Notes: generated from the letters alone by a model not told the origin. A DNA stretch of 64,000 bases from Roseinatronobacter alkalisoli (GCF_028745735.1 NZ_JAQZSM010000009.1:1-64000); one strand, 5' to 3'. Numbered from the stretch's first letter, positions 1 through 9,968 are shown. Made by a program: numbers and translations.

Positions 1-1136
1 CGGCCGCCTTCGCGGATGGCGAAGCGCAGTTTTTCTTCCATGGCGATGGGCGCGATCAGTTCAACCACGAATTTCAGGTTGTCGCCCGGCATCACCATTT
101 CCGTACCTTCGGGAAGCTGCACCATGCCGGTCACATCCGTCGTGCGGAAGTAGAATTGCGGACGGTAGTTCGCAAAGAACGGCGTGTGGCGGCCGCCTTC
201 TTCCTTGGTCAGGATATAGGCTTCGGCTTCGAATTTGGTGTGCGGTGTCACCGATTTCGGTTTGCACAGCACCTGGCCACGTTCCACGTCTTCACGGCCG
301 ATACCACGCAGCAGCGCGCCGATATTGTCGCCTGCTTCCCCGCGGTCCAGCAGCTTGCGGAACATTTCCACACCGGTACAGGTCGTGGTCTTGGTGTCGC
401 GGATGCCGACGATTTCAATCGAATCGCCCACATTGATCACGCCACGCTCCACACGACCGGTCACAACTGTCCCGCGACCGGAAATCGAGAACACATCCTC
501 GATCGGCATCAGGAAGGGTTGGTCAACCGCACGCTCAGGCGTCGGGATGTAGCTGTCGACAGCCGCCAGCAATTCGCGGATCGAGTTCTCGCCGATCTCG
601 GGATCGCGGCCTTCCATCGCGGCCAGAGCCGAGCCTTTGATGATCGGAATATCATCGCCGGGATAGTCGTAGGAGGTCAGCAGCTCGCGGATCTCCATTT
701 CCACCAGCTCCAGCAGTTCCTCGTCATCAACCTGGTCAACCTTGTTCATGTAAACAACCATGAACGGGATGCCGACCTGGCGGCCCAGCAGGATATGCTC
801 GCGCGTTTGCGGCATGGGACCATCAGCCGCGTTCACCACCAGAATCGCACCATCCATCTGCGCCGCACCGGTGATCATGTTCTTCACATAGTCAGCGTGG
901 CCAGGGCAGTCGACATGCGCATAGTGACGCGAGTCAGTCTCATATTCCACATGCGCGGTCGAAATCGTGATCCCGCGCGCTTTCTCTTCCGGCGCACCGT
1001 CAATCTGGTCATAGGCGCGGAAATCACCGAAATACTTGGTGATCGCGGCCGTCAGCGTCGTCTTGCCGTGGTCAACATGCCCGATCGTCCCGATATTCAC
1101 ATGCGGTTTATTGCGTTCAAACTTTTGCTTTGCCAT
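1..1136 (-). CDS. tuf: elongation factor Tu (3' end outside the window)
   Basis: EF-Tu is the GTPase that delivers aminoacyl-tRNA to the ribosome. About 378 codons are visible; the last dozen or so residues lie before base 1. The ATG at 1136 gives [19 protein letters not shown], followed by the P-loop GHVDHGKTT (residues 19-27), the G3 motif DCPGH and the G4 motif NKVD, then the domain II/III barrel. The neighbours are not rpsG-fusA, so this is either a second tuf copy or a relocated one; many Proteobacteria carry two. The lipoprotein gene upstream runs in the same direction after a 129-bp gap that could hold a promoter. Confidence 0.98.
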   Translation of the reverse strand, partial: MAKQKFERNKPHVNIGTIGHVDHGKTTLTAAITKYFGDFRAYDQIDGAPEEKARGITISTAHVEYETDSRHYAHVDCPGHADYVKNMITGAAQMDGAILVVNAADGPMPQTREHILLGRQVGIPFMVVYMNKVDQVDDEELLELVEMEIRELLTSYDYPGDDIPIIKGSALAAMEGRDPEIGENSIRELLAAVDSYIPTPERAVDQPFLMPIEDVFSISGRGTVVTGRVERGVINVGDSIEIVGIRDTKTTTCTGVEMFRKLLDRGEAGDNIGALLRGIGREDVERGQVLCKPKSVTPHTKFEAEAYILTKEEGGRHTPFFANYRPQFYFRTTDVTGMVQLPEGTEMVMPGDNLKFVVELIAPIAMEEKLRFAIREGG

Positions 1137-1179
1137 TGTTTCGGCACCCTTTGTTGCTGAGCCGCAGATACGACCCCGA

Positions 1180-1208
1180 GATGACACGCGCGCCTGTTAC
1201 TGAGTCAA
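1180..1208 (-). promoter_or_regulatory. weak promoter candidate for tuf
   Basis: On the minus strand a TTGACT hexamer (complement of 1203-1208) is followed after 17 bp by GTCATC (complement of 1180-1185), about 45 bp before the tuf ATG. The -35 is good and the -10 poor. It is the best sigma-70-like pair I see in the gap. Confidence 0.25.
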
Positions 1209-1265
1209 AGGCAAAAAATCAAGCGCACATCGGCCGGAATTTGCGATTGTCCCTGAACCTTATGT

Positions 1266-1880
1266 TCAACTTTCGCTTGCGGCAGCGTCAGGCGGGGCAT
1301 TTTCCACGACTTCCGGTTCCACCAGCGTCGTGCGGGGCGGGAACCATTCGGTCTTGGTGGCCATCCAGCGTTCGATCGCTGCAACTGCATTTTCTGACAG
1401 GTTCTGCATCTGCTCTTCCGCAGATTGGGTCAGGCCCGAGCTGATGACGGTTTCCCCCGACAGGCTTTCCAGCACTGTGATCCGGTGTGGTGTGTCATTC
1501 AGCTTTTTCTGGGCTGCGTCATCCCATATGGTCACACCAAGGATCAGCACGGATTTAGGCGCGGCCACAATCGGGATACCGGGAATCGCCAGCACATAGC
1601 CCTGCACCGCAATGGCGATATGGTAGTATTTATCGCCATCATAGCGCCCGAAACGGCGTTGGACTTCATCGGTCAGGGTACTTTCCCACACGCCGGGATC
1701 GGCGCGGCGCGATGCGGGGCCAATGGTTGCGCCATCGGTAACGACAATCGCGTGCCCCAGACGGAAATCGCCCAACTCGCTGCGTTCTTCACCAAGCTGT
1801 GCCCCGCTGGTGCAGGCCCCCAGCAACGCCAGCGCTGCAAGCGCACCACATATGCGTGTTTTCAAACCGGAAAATTCCAT
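1266..1880 (-). CDS. putative lipoprotein of unknown function
   Basis: A 204-residue protein starting MEFSGLKTRI at 1880. It has a lipoprotein signal: a short basic N-terminus, a hydrophobic stretch and a lipobox ending ALLGAC, with the lipidated Cys at about residue 23. The mature part has no motif I recognise; it contains a hydrophobic hairpin-like segment (YVLAIPGIPIVAAPKSVLILGV) and an acidic, proline-rich tail. An in-frame ATG exists further upstream (2081), but that extension overlaps the end of parC and would hide the signal peptide, so the shorter start is preferred. It lies between parC and tuf on the same strand. Confidence 0.75.
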   Translation of the reverse strand: MEFSGLKTRICGALAALALLGACTSGAQLGEERSELGDFRLGHAIVVTDGATIGPASRRADPGVWESTLTDEVQRRFGRYDGDKYYHIAIAVQGYVLAIPGIPIVAAPKSVLILGVTIWDDAAQKKLNDTPHRITVLESLSGETVISSGLTQSAEEQMQNLSENAVAAIERWMATKTEWFPPRTTLVEPEVVENAPPDAAASES

Positions 1881-1924
1881 ATTCCGCACCCTATATCCGT
1901 TTTGCCTTGGTCTAGCGGATTTAC

Positions 1925-1955
1925 CCTGAATGCGCAAATGCACAGCGCATTCAGG
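1925..1955 (-). terminator. perfect 11-bp hairpin over the parC stop codon
   Basis: Arms CCTGAATGCGC (1925-1935) and GCGCATTCAGG (1945-1955) are perfectly complementary around a 9-nt loop, and the parC TGA lies inside the second arm. There is no U-tract on either side, so it may be a 3'-end stabiliser or a weak terminator rather than a classical intrinsic terminator. Confidence 0.4.
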
Positions 1956-4254
1956 TGAAGCGGTTGTCACGCGGGAACCCGCGCGGGGCCATCCGCCCCG
2001 CACTGGCGCGCTTACCCAGCCATTCGGCAAGGTCCGTTTCCAGACGGGTGCGCCCTGCAGGGTCTTTCCAGCTAAGGCCATTCTGCAATGTCAGGGTTGT
2101 CAGATCCGACAGCCCGCCATCCTTGTAGGATTGCAGTCTTACCCCCTTGCCGCGCACCATTTCCGGCAGTTCAACCATCGGGAATACCAGCAATTTGCGG
2201 TTTTCACCGACAACGGCCAGATGGTCACCTTCGGCAAAGCGGCACACATGGGCGCGCACACCCGGTTTCAGGTTCAGAATCTGCTTGCCGCTGCGCGTCT
2301 GCGCGACGATTTCGTCGGCGGGCACAACGAACCCGTCCCCCGCACTGGAGGCAACGACCAGCCGCCCCCCGGCCCGGTGGGTGAACAGATCGACTATTTC
2401 GGCCTCGTTGGGCAGATCGATCATCAGGCGCACAGGTTCCCCCATGCCACGCCCGCCCGGCAGATTCGCCCCCAGCAGCGTGTAGAACCGCCCGTTCGAC
2501 CCGAACAGGACAATCTTGTCGGTGGTTTCGGCATGAAAGGCAAAACGCCCGTCATCGCCATCCTTGAACTTGAACCCCTGATCCAGCGCGACATGCCCCT
2601 TCATCGCGCGAATCCAGCCCATTTTCGAGCAGACGACCGTAATCGGTTCACGTTCGATCATGGCTTCCAGCGGAACATCCTCGACGTCCTGACCGATGGC
2701 GAAATCGCTGCGGCGTCGGCCCAGATCGGTTGCCTTGCCAAATGCGCCCTGCACCTCGCGCAGCTGGGTGCTGATCAGCTTCCATTGCAACCGGTCAGAC
2801 GCAAGCAGGTCTTCCAGCCCGGCGCGTTCGCGCAGCAGGTCATCGCGTTCGCGCACCAGTTCCATTTCTTCCAGACGCCGCAAAGACCGCAGACGCATGT
2901 TCAGAATGGATTCTGCCTGAAGCTCGGTCAGTTCCCCCTCGCCTTCGGGGGGGGAAACATAGTCGGCTTCAGATGTGGCGCGGATGAAGTCACGCCCCCA
3001 GAGTTCGCGCATCAACGCCGCGCGCGGGGCGTCATCATAGCGGATGATGTCAATCACCCGGTCAAGGTTCAGAAAGGCAATGATGAACCCTTCCAGCACT
3101 TCCAGCCGGTGGTCGATCTTGGCCAGCCGGTGTTCGCTGCGACGTTTCAGCACCTCGCGGCGGTGGTCCAGAAAGGCGCGCAGAACCTCGCGCAAGCTGC
3201 ACACCTTTGGTGTCAGACCGTCGATCAGCACATTCATGTTCAGGCTGAAACGGGTTTCCAGATCGCTGTTTCTGAACAGCATTCCCATCATCAGATCAGC
3301 ATCGACGCTGCGTGACTTTGGTTCCAGAACAATGCGCACATCATCGGCGGATTCGTCGCGCACATCCGCCAGCAGCGGCACTTTGCGCGTCTGGATCACT
3401 TCGGCCAGTTTTTCGATCAGGCGGCTTTTGGGCACCTGAAACGGAATTTCAGTGACCACCACCTGCCATTGCCCACGGCCCAGATCCTCGATCTGCCAGC
3501 GCGCGCGCAGCCTGAATGACCCGCGCCCGGACTGATAGGCGGCAAGGATCGATTCGGCGGGTTCCACGATCACGCCGCCAGTGGGGAAATCCGGGCCGGG
3601 AATCAGCTTGACCAGGTCCGCATCCGGCAGATCAGGCGCGGCAATGAGCGCCAGACACCCTTCGATCAGTTCATCCAGATTATGCGGCGGAATATTGGTC
3701 GCCATGCCAACCGCAATACCGCTGGCCCCGTTGGCCAGCAGATTCGGGAATGCTGCGGGCAGGACAACGGGTTCTTCCAGCGTGCCGTCGTAATTGGGGC
3801 GAAAATCAACTGCGTTTTCGGACAACCCTTCCAGCAACGCCTCGGCGGCTTTGGTCATGCGCGCTTCGGTATAGCGCGCGGCGGCGGGGTTATCGCCATC
3901 GATATTGCCGAAATTGCCCTGCCCGTCGACCAGCGGGTAGCGGACGTTGAAATCCTGCGCCAGACGCGCCATCGCATCATAAATCGCGGCATCGCCATGG
4001 GGGTGATAATTGCCCATCACATCGCCGGTAATCTTGGCGGATTTGCGAAATCCCCCGGTGGGCGACAGTTTCAGTTCGCGCATCGCAAACAGAATGCGCC
4101 GATGCACGGGTTTCAGCCCGTCGCGGGCATCAGGCAGGGCGCGGTGCATGATGGTGGACAGCGCATATTGCAGATAGCGCGACCCCAGCGCCCGGCGCAG
4201 GGATTCGGCCACCGGGGCGCTTGCGTCTTTGGAATGATCGTCATCTTGTGCCAT
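1951..4254 (-). CDS. parC: DNA topoisomerase IV subunit A
   Basis: The DNA-cleaving subunit of topoisomerase IV, which unlinks daughter chromosomes together with ParE. 767 residues from [10 protein letters not shown]. The N-terminal breakage-reunion domain has the quinolone-region motif [13 protein letters not shown] and the active-site tyrosine in [10 protein letters not shown]; a reduced C-terminal beta-propeller follows. The length and the short C-terminal domain favour ParC over GyrA (usually 850-900 residues here). The start at 4254 is chosen because the upstream extension (to 4332) is not family-like. parE is not adjacent. The Ser80-equivalent position of the quinolone region is Ala. 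Confidence 0.95.
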   Translation of the reverse strand: MAQDDDHSKDASAPVAESLRRALGSRYLQYALSTIMHRALPDARDGLKPVHRRILFAMRELKLSPTGGFRKSAKITGDVMGNYHPHGDAAIYDAMARLAQDFNVRYPLVDGQGNFGNIDGDNPAAARYTEARMTKAAEALLEGLSENAVDFRPNYDGTLEEPVVLPAAFPNLLANGASGIAVGMATNIPPHNLDELIEGCLALIAAPDLPDADLVKLIPGPDFPTGGVIVEPAESILAAYQSGRGSFRLRARWQIEDLGRGQWQVVVTEIPFQVPKSRLIEKLAEVIQTRKVPLLADVRDESADDVRIVLEPKSRSVDADLMMGMLFRNSDLETRFSLNMNVLIDGLTPKVCSLREVLRAFLDHRREVLKRRSEHRLAKIDHRLEVLEGFIIAFLNLDRVIDIIRYDDAPRAALMRELWGRDFIRATSEADYVSPPEGEGELTELQAESILNMRLRSLRRLEEMELVRERDDLLRERAGLEDLLASDRLQWKLISTQLREVQGAFGKATDLGRRRSDFAIGQDVEDVPLEAMIEREPITVVCSKMGWIRAMKGHVALDQGFKFKDGDDGRFAFHAETTDKIVLFGSNGRFYTLLGANLPGGRGMGEPVRLMIDLPNEAEIVDLFTHRAGGRLVVASSAGDGFVVPADEIVAQTRSGKQILNLKPGVRAHVCRFAEGDHLAVVGENRKLLVFPMVELPEMVRGKGVRLQSYKDGGLSDLTTLTLQNGLSWKDPAGRTRLETDLAEWLGKRASAGRMAPRGFPRDNRFT

Positions 4255-4403
4255 GTTTTTGCAATAGCCCCAACCATGCCACAGGTCCACCCCCAAGACG
4301 CAGACTGCCCGTCCCTGCGGGTGATCACGCAAAGGTCGCTTGCGCGGCCAGCCTGCGGCGTTCTACGCTGCCCCGAAATACCCGAAACGGAGAGTATAAA
4401 CCG

Positions 4404-6284
4404 ATGCGTTCCCTTCCACTTGTCATCATATGCGCAGGTTTCAGCCTGCCGGCCCTGGCCGAAACACAGATACGTGCCGTCACGCTGTCCACAGCGGGGC
4501 TGGCCATGATCGAAGCGCAGGCAAATCTTGGCGCAGACGGGCTGCGCCTGCCGGTGCGGCGCGCCGATATTGACGATTTTCTGAAATCCCTGCGCCTGTC
4601 GGACCTGCAAGGCCGCGTGCCCCTGCTGACGCTGACCGGCCCGGGCGGGTTGCAGGACAGTTTTGACGCGCTGCCCTTTGACGCAGCGGCATTGACCAAC
4701 CTGCGCGCGCTGATGGATGCGATGATCGGCGCACCTGTCGCTGTGTCGCGGCGCGGTCTTGACCTTGAAGGGCGCATCATGGGCACCCGCGATGTGCCCT
4801 GCACAACCGACGGGCAACAAGGCTGTGTCGCGCTGGCCCTGCGCACGGATACCGGGCAGATACGACAGGTCCTGCTGGATGATGCAACCGAAGTAAGTTT
4901 CAGCGATGACACCGACAGCGCGGCGCTGGGGCGCGGGCTGGATGCGCTGCGCGCCGCTGGTCAGGGGCATATGCTGGATGTTCAGCTGAATGTGGCCAAC
5001 CCCGGCAGCATGGCAGATGCGGATGAAATTTCGCTGGCATGGCTGCAATCCGCCCCGGTCTGGAAAACCGCTTGGCGGGCTGAAACCGGGCCGGACGGGA
5101 CAGTTCTGGACGGTTGGGCCGTGGTTGAAAACGCCACCGGGCATGACTGGCAGGATGTGCAGCTGACGCTGGCCACCGGTGCGGTTCAGGCGCTTCAGGC
5201 GCAGCTTTATGACCGCCAGCATGGCAGCCGCAAACTGGCCGCGCCGATGCTGGCCGAATCTGCGGTGATGGCCAGCGCGCCTATGGAACGCAGCATGGGG
5301 TTTGACGCAGCCTATGACGTGGCGCCTGTGGCCATGGATGATGGCGACAGCTTTTCGCGCTTCACCCTGTCCCCCACTGTCACATTAAGCGCAGGCGACA
5401 TGATCAGCCTGCCCTTCCTGCGTGAAACACTGGACGATGCACGGCTGACAATTTTCCGCGGCGGCACAGGCGCGCGCCATCCGATGATTGCCATTGTCGT
5501 GGAAAACCCGCTGCCGCTGCGCCTGCCTGCGGGCATCATGACGCTCTATGACGCCGGGCGCGGCCATGCGGGCGACGCCATGATCCCCGAACTTGCCCCC
5601 GGCGACACCGAAATCGTGGAATTTGCCCATGATACTGCCGTGAGCCTGCGCGAAGATGTGGCGCAAACCGAAACCGTGCAATCCGCCCGGATTGTCGACG
5701 GTGTCATGCTGGCCGAAGAACGGCTGGAGCAACGCACCACCTATCATATCGAAGGTGCCGCGCAGGGCGCGCGCGTTCTGACCATCGCGCATCCGCTGCG
5801 GCAGGGTTGGCAGATCGGCACCGAAGGCGGCACATTGGGGCTGGATGACATGCGCTTCACGCTGGAGTTGGAAGAAGGCGAACTGACCACGCATGAGGTT
5901 GTCGAGCATCGCCGGACCGCGCGGCGGATTGCGTTGCTGGATCTGGACCTTGACACATTGGGGTACTGGTCCACACGCCTTGCCGGTAGCGACATGCAGA
6001 ACCTGCTGACGGACATGCAGGAACTGCGCGCGGAAGAAGCCGGCCTGCAGCGCGAGATTGCACGCCTGCAAGACGCCGAAGCAACCCTGATCGCAGATCA
6101 GGAACGTCTGGTCGGGCTGATCGTTCAACTGGGCGATGACAGCCCTGCGTCGCGCGATCGCCGCGCACGGGTCGATGCAATCGAAGCCGAAATCGACACC
6201 GGGCGCGCAGCGATCACGGCTGCCGAAACCCGCATGGAAACCATCCGGTCAGAACTGCGCGCGCTGATCCGCAACGCTGAATGA
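4404..6284 (+). CDS. exported DUF4139-like protein with C-terminal coiled coil
   Basis: A 626-residue protein beginning MRSLPLVIICAG, with a clear signal peptide cleaved near LPALA-ET. An N-terminal beta-rich segment resembling the MuiA/DUF4139 family (TLSTAGLAMIEAQANL, DDFLKSLRL) is followed by a central beta domain, and residues of about 515-626 form a heptad-like coiled coil (LLTDMQELRAEEAGLQ and onward). The family is periplasmic or outer-membrane associated in many bacteria and its role is not firmly known. It is transcribed divergently from parC with a gap of about 150 bp, so it has its own promoter region. Family assignment rests on overall resemblance only. Confidence 0.8.
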   Translation: MRSLPLVIICAGFSLPALAETQIRAVTLSTAGLAMIEAQANLGADGLRLPVRRADIDDFLKSLRLSDLQGRVPLLTLTGPGGLQDSFDALPFDAAALTNLRALMDAMIGAPVAVSRRGLDLEGRIMGTRDVPCTTDGQQGCVALALRTDTGQIRQVLLDDATEVSFSDDTDSAALGRGLDALRAAGQGHMLDVQLNVANPGSMADADEISLAWLQSAPVWKTAWRAETGPDGTVLDGWAVVENATGHDWQDVQLTLATGAVQALQAQLYDRQHGSRKLAAPMLAESAVMASAPMERSMGFDAAYDVAPVAMDDGDSFSRFTLSPTVTLSAGDMISLPFLRETLDDARLTIFRGGTGARHPMIAIVVENPLPLRLPAGIMTLYDAGRGHAGDAMIPELAPGDTEIVEFAHDTAVSLREDVAQTETVQSARIVDGVMLAEERLEQRTTYHIEGAAQGARVLTIAHPLRQGWQIGTEGGTLGLDDMRFTLELEEGELTTHEVVEHRRTARRIALLDLDLDTLGYWSTRLAGSDMQNLLTDMQELRAEEAGLQREIARLQDAEATLIADQERLVGLIVQLGDDSPASRDRRARVDAIEAEIDTGRAAITAAETRMETIRSELRALIRNAE

Positions 6285-6317
6285 AAAAAAGGGGCGGCCG
6301 GGTGATCCGGCTGCCCC
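6284..6317 (-). terminator. intrinsic terminator, active on the minus strand
   Basis: GGGGCGGCCGG (6291-6301) pairs with CCGGCTGCCCC (6307-6317; one G-U pair) around GTGAT. On the minus strand the stem is followed by seven T residues (the A-run at 6284-6290), so it would stop leftward transcription, for example read-through from ubiK, before it enters the 3' end of the exported-protein gene. On the plus strand it has no U-tract. Confidence 0.6.
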
Positions 6318-6374
6318 ATCCCGGTTACGGGAGATGGCGTGAAACGGGCGTTGGGCACACAAAGTTCGCGCCAA

Positions 6375-6525
6375 CATTGGACCGGGGTCTGCCGCTCCGA
6401 CGTTGGGGGAGTTCACTTTATACCGGCGGCATAACACCCACGTTCAGGGCCTGGCGTAACCGGCAGGCCGCGGGACGGCCAGACCTATGGCGTGGGCCAG
6501 CCTCGCGGTTTTTGTTTCGCGCGCG
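6375..6525 (+). repeat. intergenic repeat, copy A (plus orientation)
   Basis: Member of a three-copy family in this window. The shared blocks, in order, are CCGGGGTCTGCCG, CTCCGACGTT, TTCACTTTAT, GGCCTGGCGTAA and CCGGCAGGCCGCGGGACGGCC, then a degenerate GC-rich right flank ending TTTCGCGCGC. Copy A is the most diverged and its terminal inverted repeats are eroded. It sits in the 330-bp gap between two convergent genes (the gene ending at 6284 and ubiK); nothing else is seen in that gap except the terminator at 6284-6317. Confidence 0.75.
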
Positions 6526-6614
6526 TTGGGAATCCCAGACACCCTTTTCACGCCGAATCCAGCCACCCTTTGCAAGGCAGGCTAGATGTCACCCTGATCC
6601 GGCACCCCGCCGCT

Positions 6615-6872
6615 TCAGTCCGCGTCAGTGCCCCCGCCCGCTTCCAGCGCCGCAAGGCGCGCTTTCAGCGCTTCATTTTCTTCCCGTGCTTTCTGCGCCA
6701 TCGCGCGCACTGCGTCGAATTCTTCGCGCGTGACGAAATCACGATCAGCCAGCCAGCGGTCCAGCAGGCTTTTCATCGCGGTCTCGGCTTCAGTACGCGC
6801 ACCTTGCGCCACGCCCATCGCGTTGGTCATCAGTTGTGACATGTCGTCCAGAAAACGGTTGCGGCTTTGCAT
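6615..6872 (-). CDS. ubiK: UbiK-family accessory factor (BMFP domain)
   Basis: An 85-residue protein, MQSRNRFLDDMSQLMTNAMG, with an amphipathic N-terminal helix and a C-terminal coiled coil (residues of about 50-80, EENEALKARLAALEAG). This is the layout of the YqiC/UbiK family, which binds lipid and supports ubiquinone biosynthesis by binding UbiJ in gammaproteobacteria; the role in Rhodobacterales is inferred from the family. It is divergent from lgt with a gap of about 120 bp that must hold both promoters. Confidence 0.85.
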   Translation of the reverse strand: MQSRNRFLDDMSQLMTNAMGVAQGARTEAETAMKSLLDRWLADRDFVTREEFDAVRAMAQKAREENEALKARLAALEAGGGTDAD

Positions 6873-6994
6873 CTTGGCCCCTTTGGCGTTTGGCTTTTAT
6901 CCTATATGTGACCTTGGCGCGGGAAACTCAAGGTTGACTTCCCCTGCCATGCCGCGCCAGACAAGCGCGACATTCCTTTGCTGAAGGCCGCCAG

Positions 6995-7888
6995 ATGACC
7001 CTTCCCCTTGCCATCATGTTTCCCGACCTTTCTCCCGAAATTTTTCAGATCGATCTGGGCAGTTTCACTTTCGCGCTGCGCTGGTACGCGCTGGCCTATA
7101 TCGTCGGGTTCTTGCTGGGGTGGTGGATCATCCAGTCGCTGATGAAACGCCCTGCCCTGTGGCCTGCCGATACCGCCCCCATGCCCCCCGCCCGGGTCGA
7201 GGGGCTGCTGACCTATGTCATCATCGGGGTCATTCTGGGCGGGCGGCTGGGATTCGTGCTGTTTTACCAGACCAGCTATTACCTGACCTATCCGGCTGAA
7301 ATTCTGCGCATATGGGAAGGCGGCATGTCCTTTCACGGCGGGCTTGCAGGGGTCATCATCGCAGGCCTGATCTATTGCCGCCGCCATGGCGTGCCGCCCT
7401 TGCAACTGGCTGATTCCATGGCCCTTGTCGCCCCCATCGGCATTGGTCTGGGACGGGTTGCCAATTTCATCAATGCCGAATTATGGGGCCGCCCGACAAC
7501 CCTGCCATGGGGCGTGGTCTTTCCCGGCCCGCAGGCGCAGTCCTGCCCCTGGGACTGGCCAATGGCGATGTGCGCGCGCCACCCGACCCAGCTTTATGAA
7601 GCAGCGCTTGAAGGGGCTGTGCTGTTCGGCCTTCTGGCCTGGCTGGTCTGGCGCAAGGGCTGGCTGAAAACCCCCGGTGCAATCACCGGCGTCTTTATCG
7701 CAGGCTACGGGATTGCGCGTTTCACGGTCGAATTCTGGCGTCAGGCCGATGCGCAGTTCATTACACCCGGGAACCCCCTGGGGCATGTGCTGACACTCGG
7801 TCCCCTGGGCGTCAGCATGGGACAGGTTCTGTCACTGCCCATGATCATCATCGGTCTGGCCCTGCTGTGGAAAAGCAGGCGTTCATGA
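6995..7888 (+). CDS. lgt: prolipoprotein diacylglyceryl transferase
   Basis: Inner-membrane enzyme that moves diacylglycerol from phosphatidylglycerol to the lipobox cysteine of prolipoproteins, the first step of lipoprotein maturation. 297 residues, seven predicted membrane segments. It carries the family signature GRVANFINAELWGRPT, the SFHGGLAG loop with the essential His, and the later ARHPTQLYEA segment. It leads an operon: its TGA overlaps the midA ATG (ATGA at 7885). The window encodes several of its substrates (lipoproteins at 1266 and 27712). Confidence 0.97.
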   Translation: MTLPLAIMFPDLSPEIFQIDLGSFTFALRWYALAYIVGFLLGWWIIQSLMKRPALWPADTAPMPPARVEGLLTYVIIGVILGGRLGFVLFYQTSYYLTYPAEILRIWEGGMSFHGGLAGVIIAGLIYCRRHGVPPLQLADSMALVAPIGIGLGRVANFINAELWGRPTTLPWGVVFPGPQAQSCPWDWPMAMCARHPTQLYEAALEGAVLFGLLAWLVWRKGWLKTPGAITGVFIAGYGIARFTVEFWRQADAQFITPGNPLGHVLTLGPLGVSMGQVLSLPMIIIGLALLWKSRRS

Positions 7889-8943
7889 CTGCACTGCGCG
7901 ACAGCCTGATCCGCCAGATCGCGGCACAGGGGCCGATTACCGTGGCGGAATACATGACCACCTGCCTGCTGCACCCGCAGCATGGCTATTACACCACGCG
8001 CGACCCGTTCGGGACGCAGGGTGATTTCACTACCGCGCCTGAAATCAGCCAGATGTTCGGCGAAATTCTGGGGCTTTGCATCGCGCAGGTCTGGATGGAT
8101 CAGGGCCGCCCCGCACCATTCACACTGGCGGAGCTTGGCCCCGGTCGCGGCACGCTGATGGCCGATTTGCTGCGCGCCACCCGCGCTGTGCCACGCTTTA
8201 ATGATGCCGCCCGCCTGCACCTTGTCGAGGCATCGCCCGTATTGCGGCGCATGCAGGCCCGAAACCTGCCGGACGCCCAATTTCATGACAGCGCCGACAC
8301 ATTGCCCGATGCGCCCCTGTTCATCATCGCCAATGAATTTTTCGACGCGCTACCCATCCGCCAATTCCTGCGCGCAGGCAACGGGTGGCGGGAACGCATG
8401 GTGGGCCTAAGGGACGGCAAACTTGCCTTCGGGCTGGGACCGGTCACAGCGCTGGCAGCACTGGAACACCGGCTTGCCGACATGGCAGAGGGGCAGATGG
8501 TTGAAACCTGCGCGCCCGCCGCCCATGTTCTGGCGGCGATGGCCACACAGATTGACAAGCATGGCGGTTGTGCGCTGATCATCGATTACGGCGACTGGCG
8601 CAGTCGCGGTGACACGTTTCAGGCGCTTTACCAGCACGCCCATGATGACCCGCTGGCTCATCCCGGACAGGCTGATCTGACCGCCCATGTCGATTTCGAA
8701 GCACTGGCGCAGGCAGCCGCCCCCCTGCACGCCACCGACCTTACCCCGCAAGGGGTGTTTCTGGAACGGCTGGGCATTACGCAGCGTGCGCAAACGCTGG
8801 CGCGCAGTCTGGACGGGGCGGCCCTTCAGGCACATATCGCGGCGCATCGGCGCTTGACGCACCCGCAGGAAATGGGTCACCTGTTCAAAGTGCTGGGCCT
8901 GCATCCGCAGACCACCCCTGTCCCGCCCGGATTTGGATCATGA
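7885..8943 (+). CDS. midA: MidA/NDUFAF7-family SAM-dependent methyltransferase
   Basis: 352 residues. Family members have a Rossmann methyltransferase fold; the mitochondrial homologue NDUFAF7 methylates an arginine of respiratory complex I. The substrate of the bacterial protein is unproven. Motifs seen: ITVAEYMTTCLLHPQHGYY at the N-terminus, the SAM-binding loop LAELGPGRGTLMADLL, and IIANEFFDALPIRQF. The start at 7885 gives an ATGA overlap with lgt; a GTG six codons upstream is possible but unnecessary. Its own stop overlaps the pgeF start in the same manner, so the three genes are translationally coupled. Confidence 0.9.
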   Translation: MTALRDSLIRQIAAQGPITVAEYMTTCLLHPQHGYYTTRDPFGTQGDFTTAPEISQMFGEILGLCIAQVWMDQGRPAPFTLAELGPGRGTLMADLLRATRAVPRFNDAARLHLVEASPVLRRMQARNLPDAQFHDSADTLPDAPLFIIANEFFDALPIRQFLRAGNGWRERMVGLRDGKLAFGLGPVTALAALEHRLADMAEGQMVETCAPAAHVLAAMATQIDKHGGCALIIDYGDWRSRGDTFQALYQHAHDDPLAHPGQADLTAHVDFEALAQAAAPLHATDLTPQGVFLERLGITQRAQTLARSLDGAALQAHIAAHRRLTHPQEMGHLFKVLGLHPQTTPVPPGFGS

Positions 8944-9704
8944 CGCTGGAAATACTGACTGCCGACAGCCTGTCCCCCCTGCGCCACGGGTTCTTTACCC
9001 GGCGCGGCGGCGCGTCATCGGGCATATTCGCGGGGCTGAATTGCGGGCCGGGTTCAACAGACCAAAGCGAAACCGTGCGCACAAACCGCAACCGGGTGGC
9101 CAGTGCCATGAATGTTGACCCCGCAGCGCTGGTCACCCTGCACCAGACCCATTCCGCGACTGTCATTTCCCTTGATGGTCCGCTGCCCGATGGCCAGCCG
9201 CGACCACAGGCCGATGCGATGGTGACCACCACGCCGGGTCTTGCGCTGGCTGTGCTGACCGCGGATTGCCAGCCGGTGCTGTTTGCAGACCATGACGCGG
9301 GCGTGATCGGCGCGGCGCATGCCGGGTGGCGCGGTGCGCTTGCGGGGGTTCTGGAAAACACCCTTGACGCGATGGAGGCCCTTGGCGCAACCCGCGCGAC
9401 CACATGCGCGGTCATCGGTCCCTGCATCAGCCAGCGCGCCTATGAGGTGGGACCGGAATTTCTGGATGAATTCATGGCCGAAGACAGCGGCTATGCACGG
9501 TTTTTCGCCAATGGGCAGGATGGGCGCTATATGTTCGACCTGACAGGTTTCGGCCTGCACAGGCTGCGCGATGCCGGGATCGGGGATGCCTGCTGGACCG
9601 GGCATTGCACCTATTCGGACCCGGCAATGTTCTATTCCTTCCGCCGGTCCGTGCATGAAGGGCAGGCCGATTACGGACGCCTGATTTCAACGATCCGGCT
9701 ATAG
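8940..9704 (+). CDS. pgeF: peptidoglycan editing factor / laccase-domain protein
   Basis: 254 residues of the YfiH (DUF152) family, earlier called polyphenol oxidase. Family members hydrolyse wrongly incorporated L-Ser from UDP-MurNAc peptides or act on adenosine. Metal- and substrate-site motifs are intact: HGFFTRRGG at the N-terminus, TLHQTHS, TADCQPVLF, HAGWRGAL and CTYSDPAMFYSFRR near the C-terminus. It is the last gene of lgt-midA-pgeF, coupled by an ATGA overlap. The dispersed repeat copy B follows in the convergent gap. Confidence 0.92.
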   Translation: MTLEILTADSLSPLRHGFFTRRGGASSGIFAGLNCGPGSTDQSETVRTNRNRVASAMNVDPAALVTLHQTHSATVISLDGPLPDGQPRPQADAMVTTTPGLALAVLTADCQPVLFADHDAGVIGAAHAGWRGALAGVLENTLDAMEALGATRATTCAVIGPCISQRAYEVGPEFLDEFMAEDSGYARFFANGQDGRYMFDLTGFGLHRLRDAGIGDACWTGHCTYSDPAMFYSFRRSVHEGQADYGRLISTIRL

Positions 9705-9748
9705 GGTGCCCCGGCCCCGTCGAAAACGGACCATTGGAGGATCAAAAG

Positions 9749-9903
9749 GCGCGGAGCAAAGGCCGCAGGCCGCCGCGCCACCGGTGGGCCGTCCCGCGGC
9801 CTGCCGGTTTCGCTGGTGTCATGCCAGGGCTTGAAGGCAGGGATATGGAGCCTGCATAAAGTGCACCCCTATCACGTCGGACCGGCAGACCCCGGCCCAC
9901 CGC
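9749..9903 (-). repeat. intergenic repeat, copy B (minus orientation)
   Basis: Reverse-complement copy of the family at 6375 and 28397. Read on the minus strand it runs GGTGGGCCGGGGTCTGCC, then GGTCCGACGT, GTGCACTTTATGCAGG, CCATATCCCTG, then CCGGCAGGCCGCGGGACGG and CCCACCGG, and the flank GGCCTGCGGCC. An 8-bp terminal inverted repeat GGTGGGCC/GGCCCACC is visible (9783-9790 and 9894-9901). It fills most of the 264-bp gap between the convergent genes pgeF and recR. Confidence 0.8.
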
Positions 9904-9968
9904 TTGCGCGGGCTTGGTGCGTATCCGCCCCCCCCTCTCAGCACAATCAGACAAACCGCCGCGCGGCC

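Noticed and set aside
156-1160. Long plus-strand open frame across tuf
   Set aside because: It is antisense to the clearly conserved EF-Tu sequence; high-GC genes commonly leave long open antisense frames.
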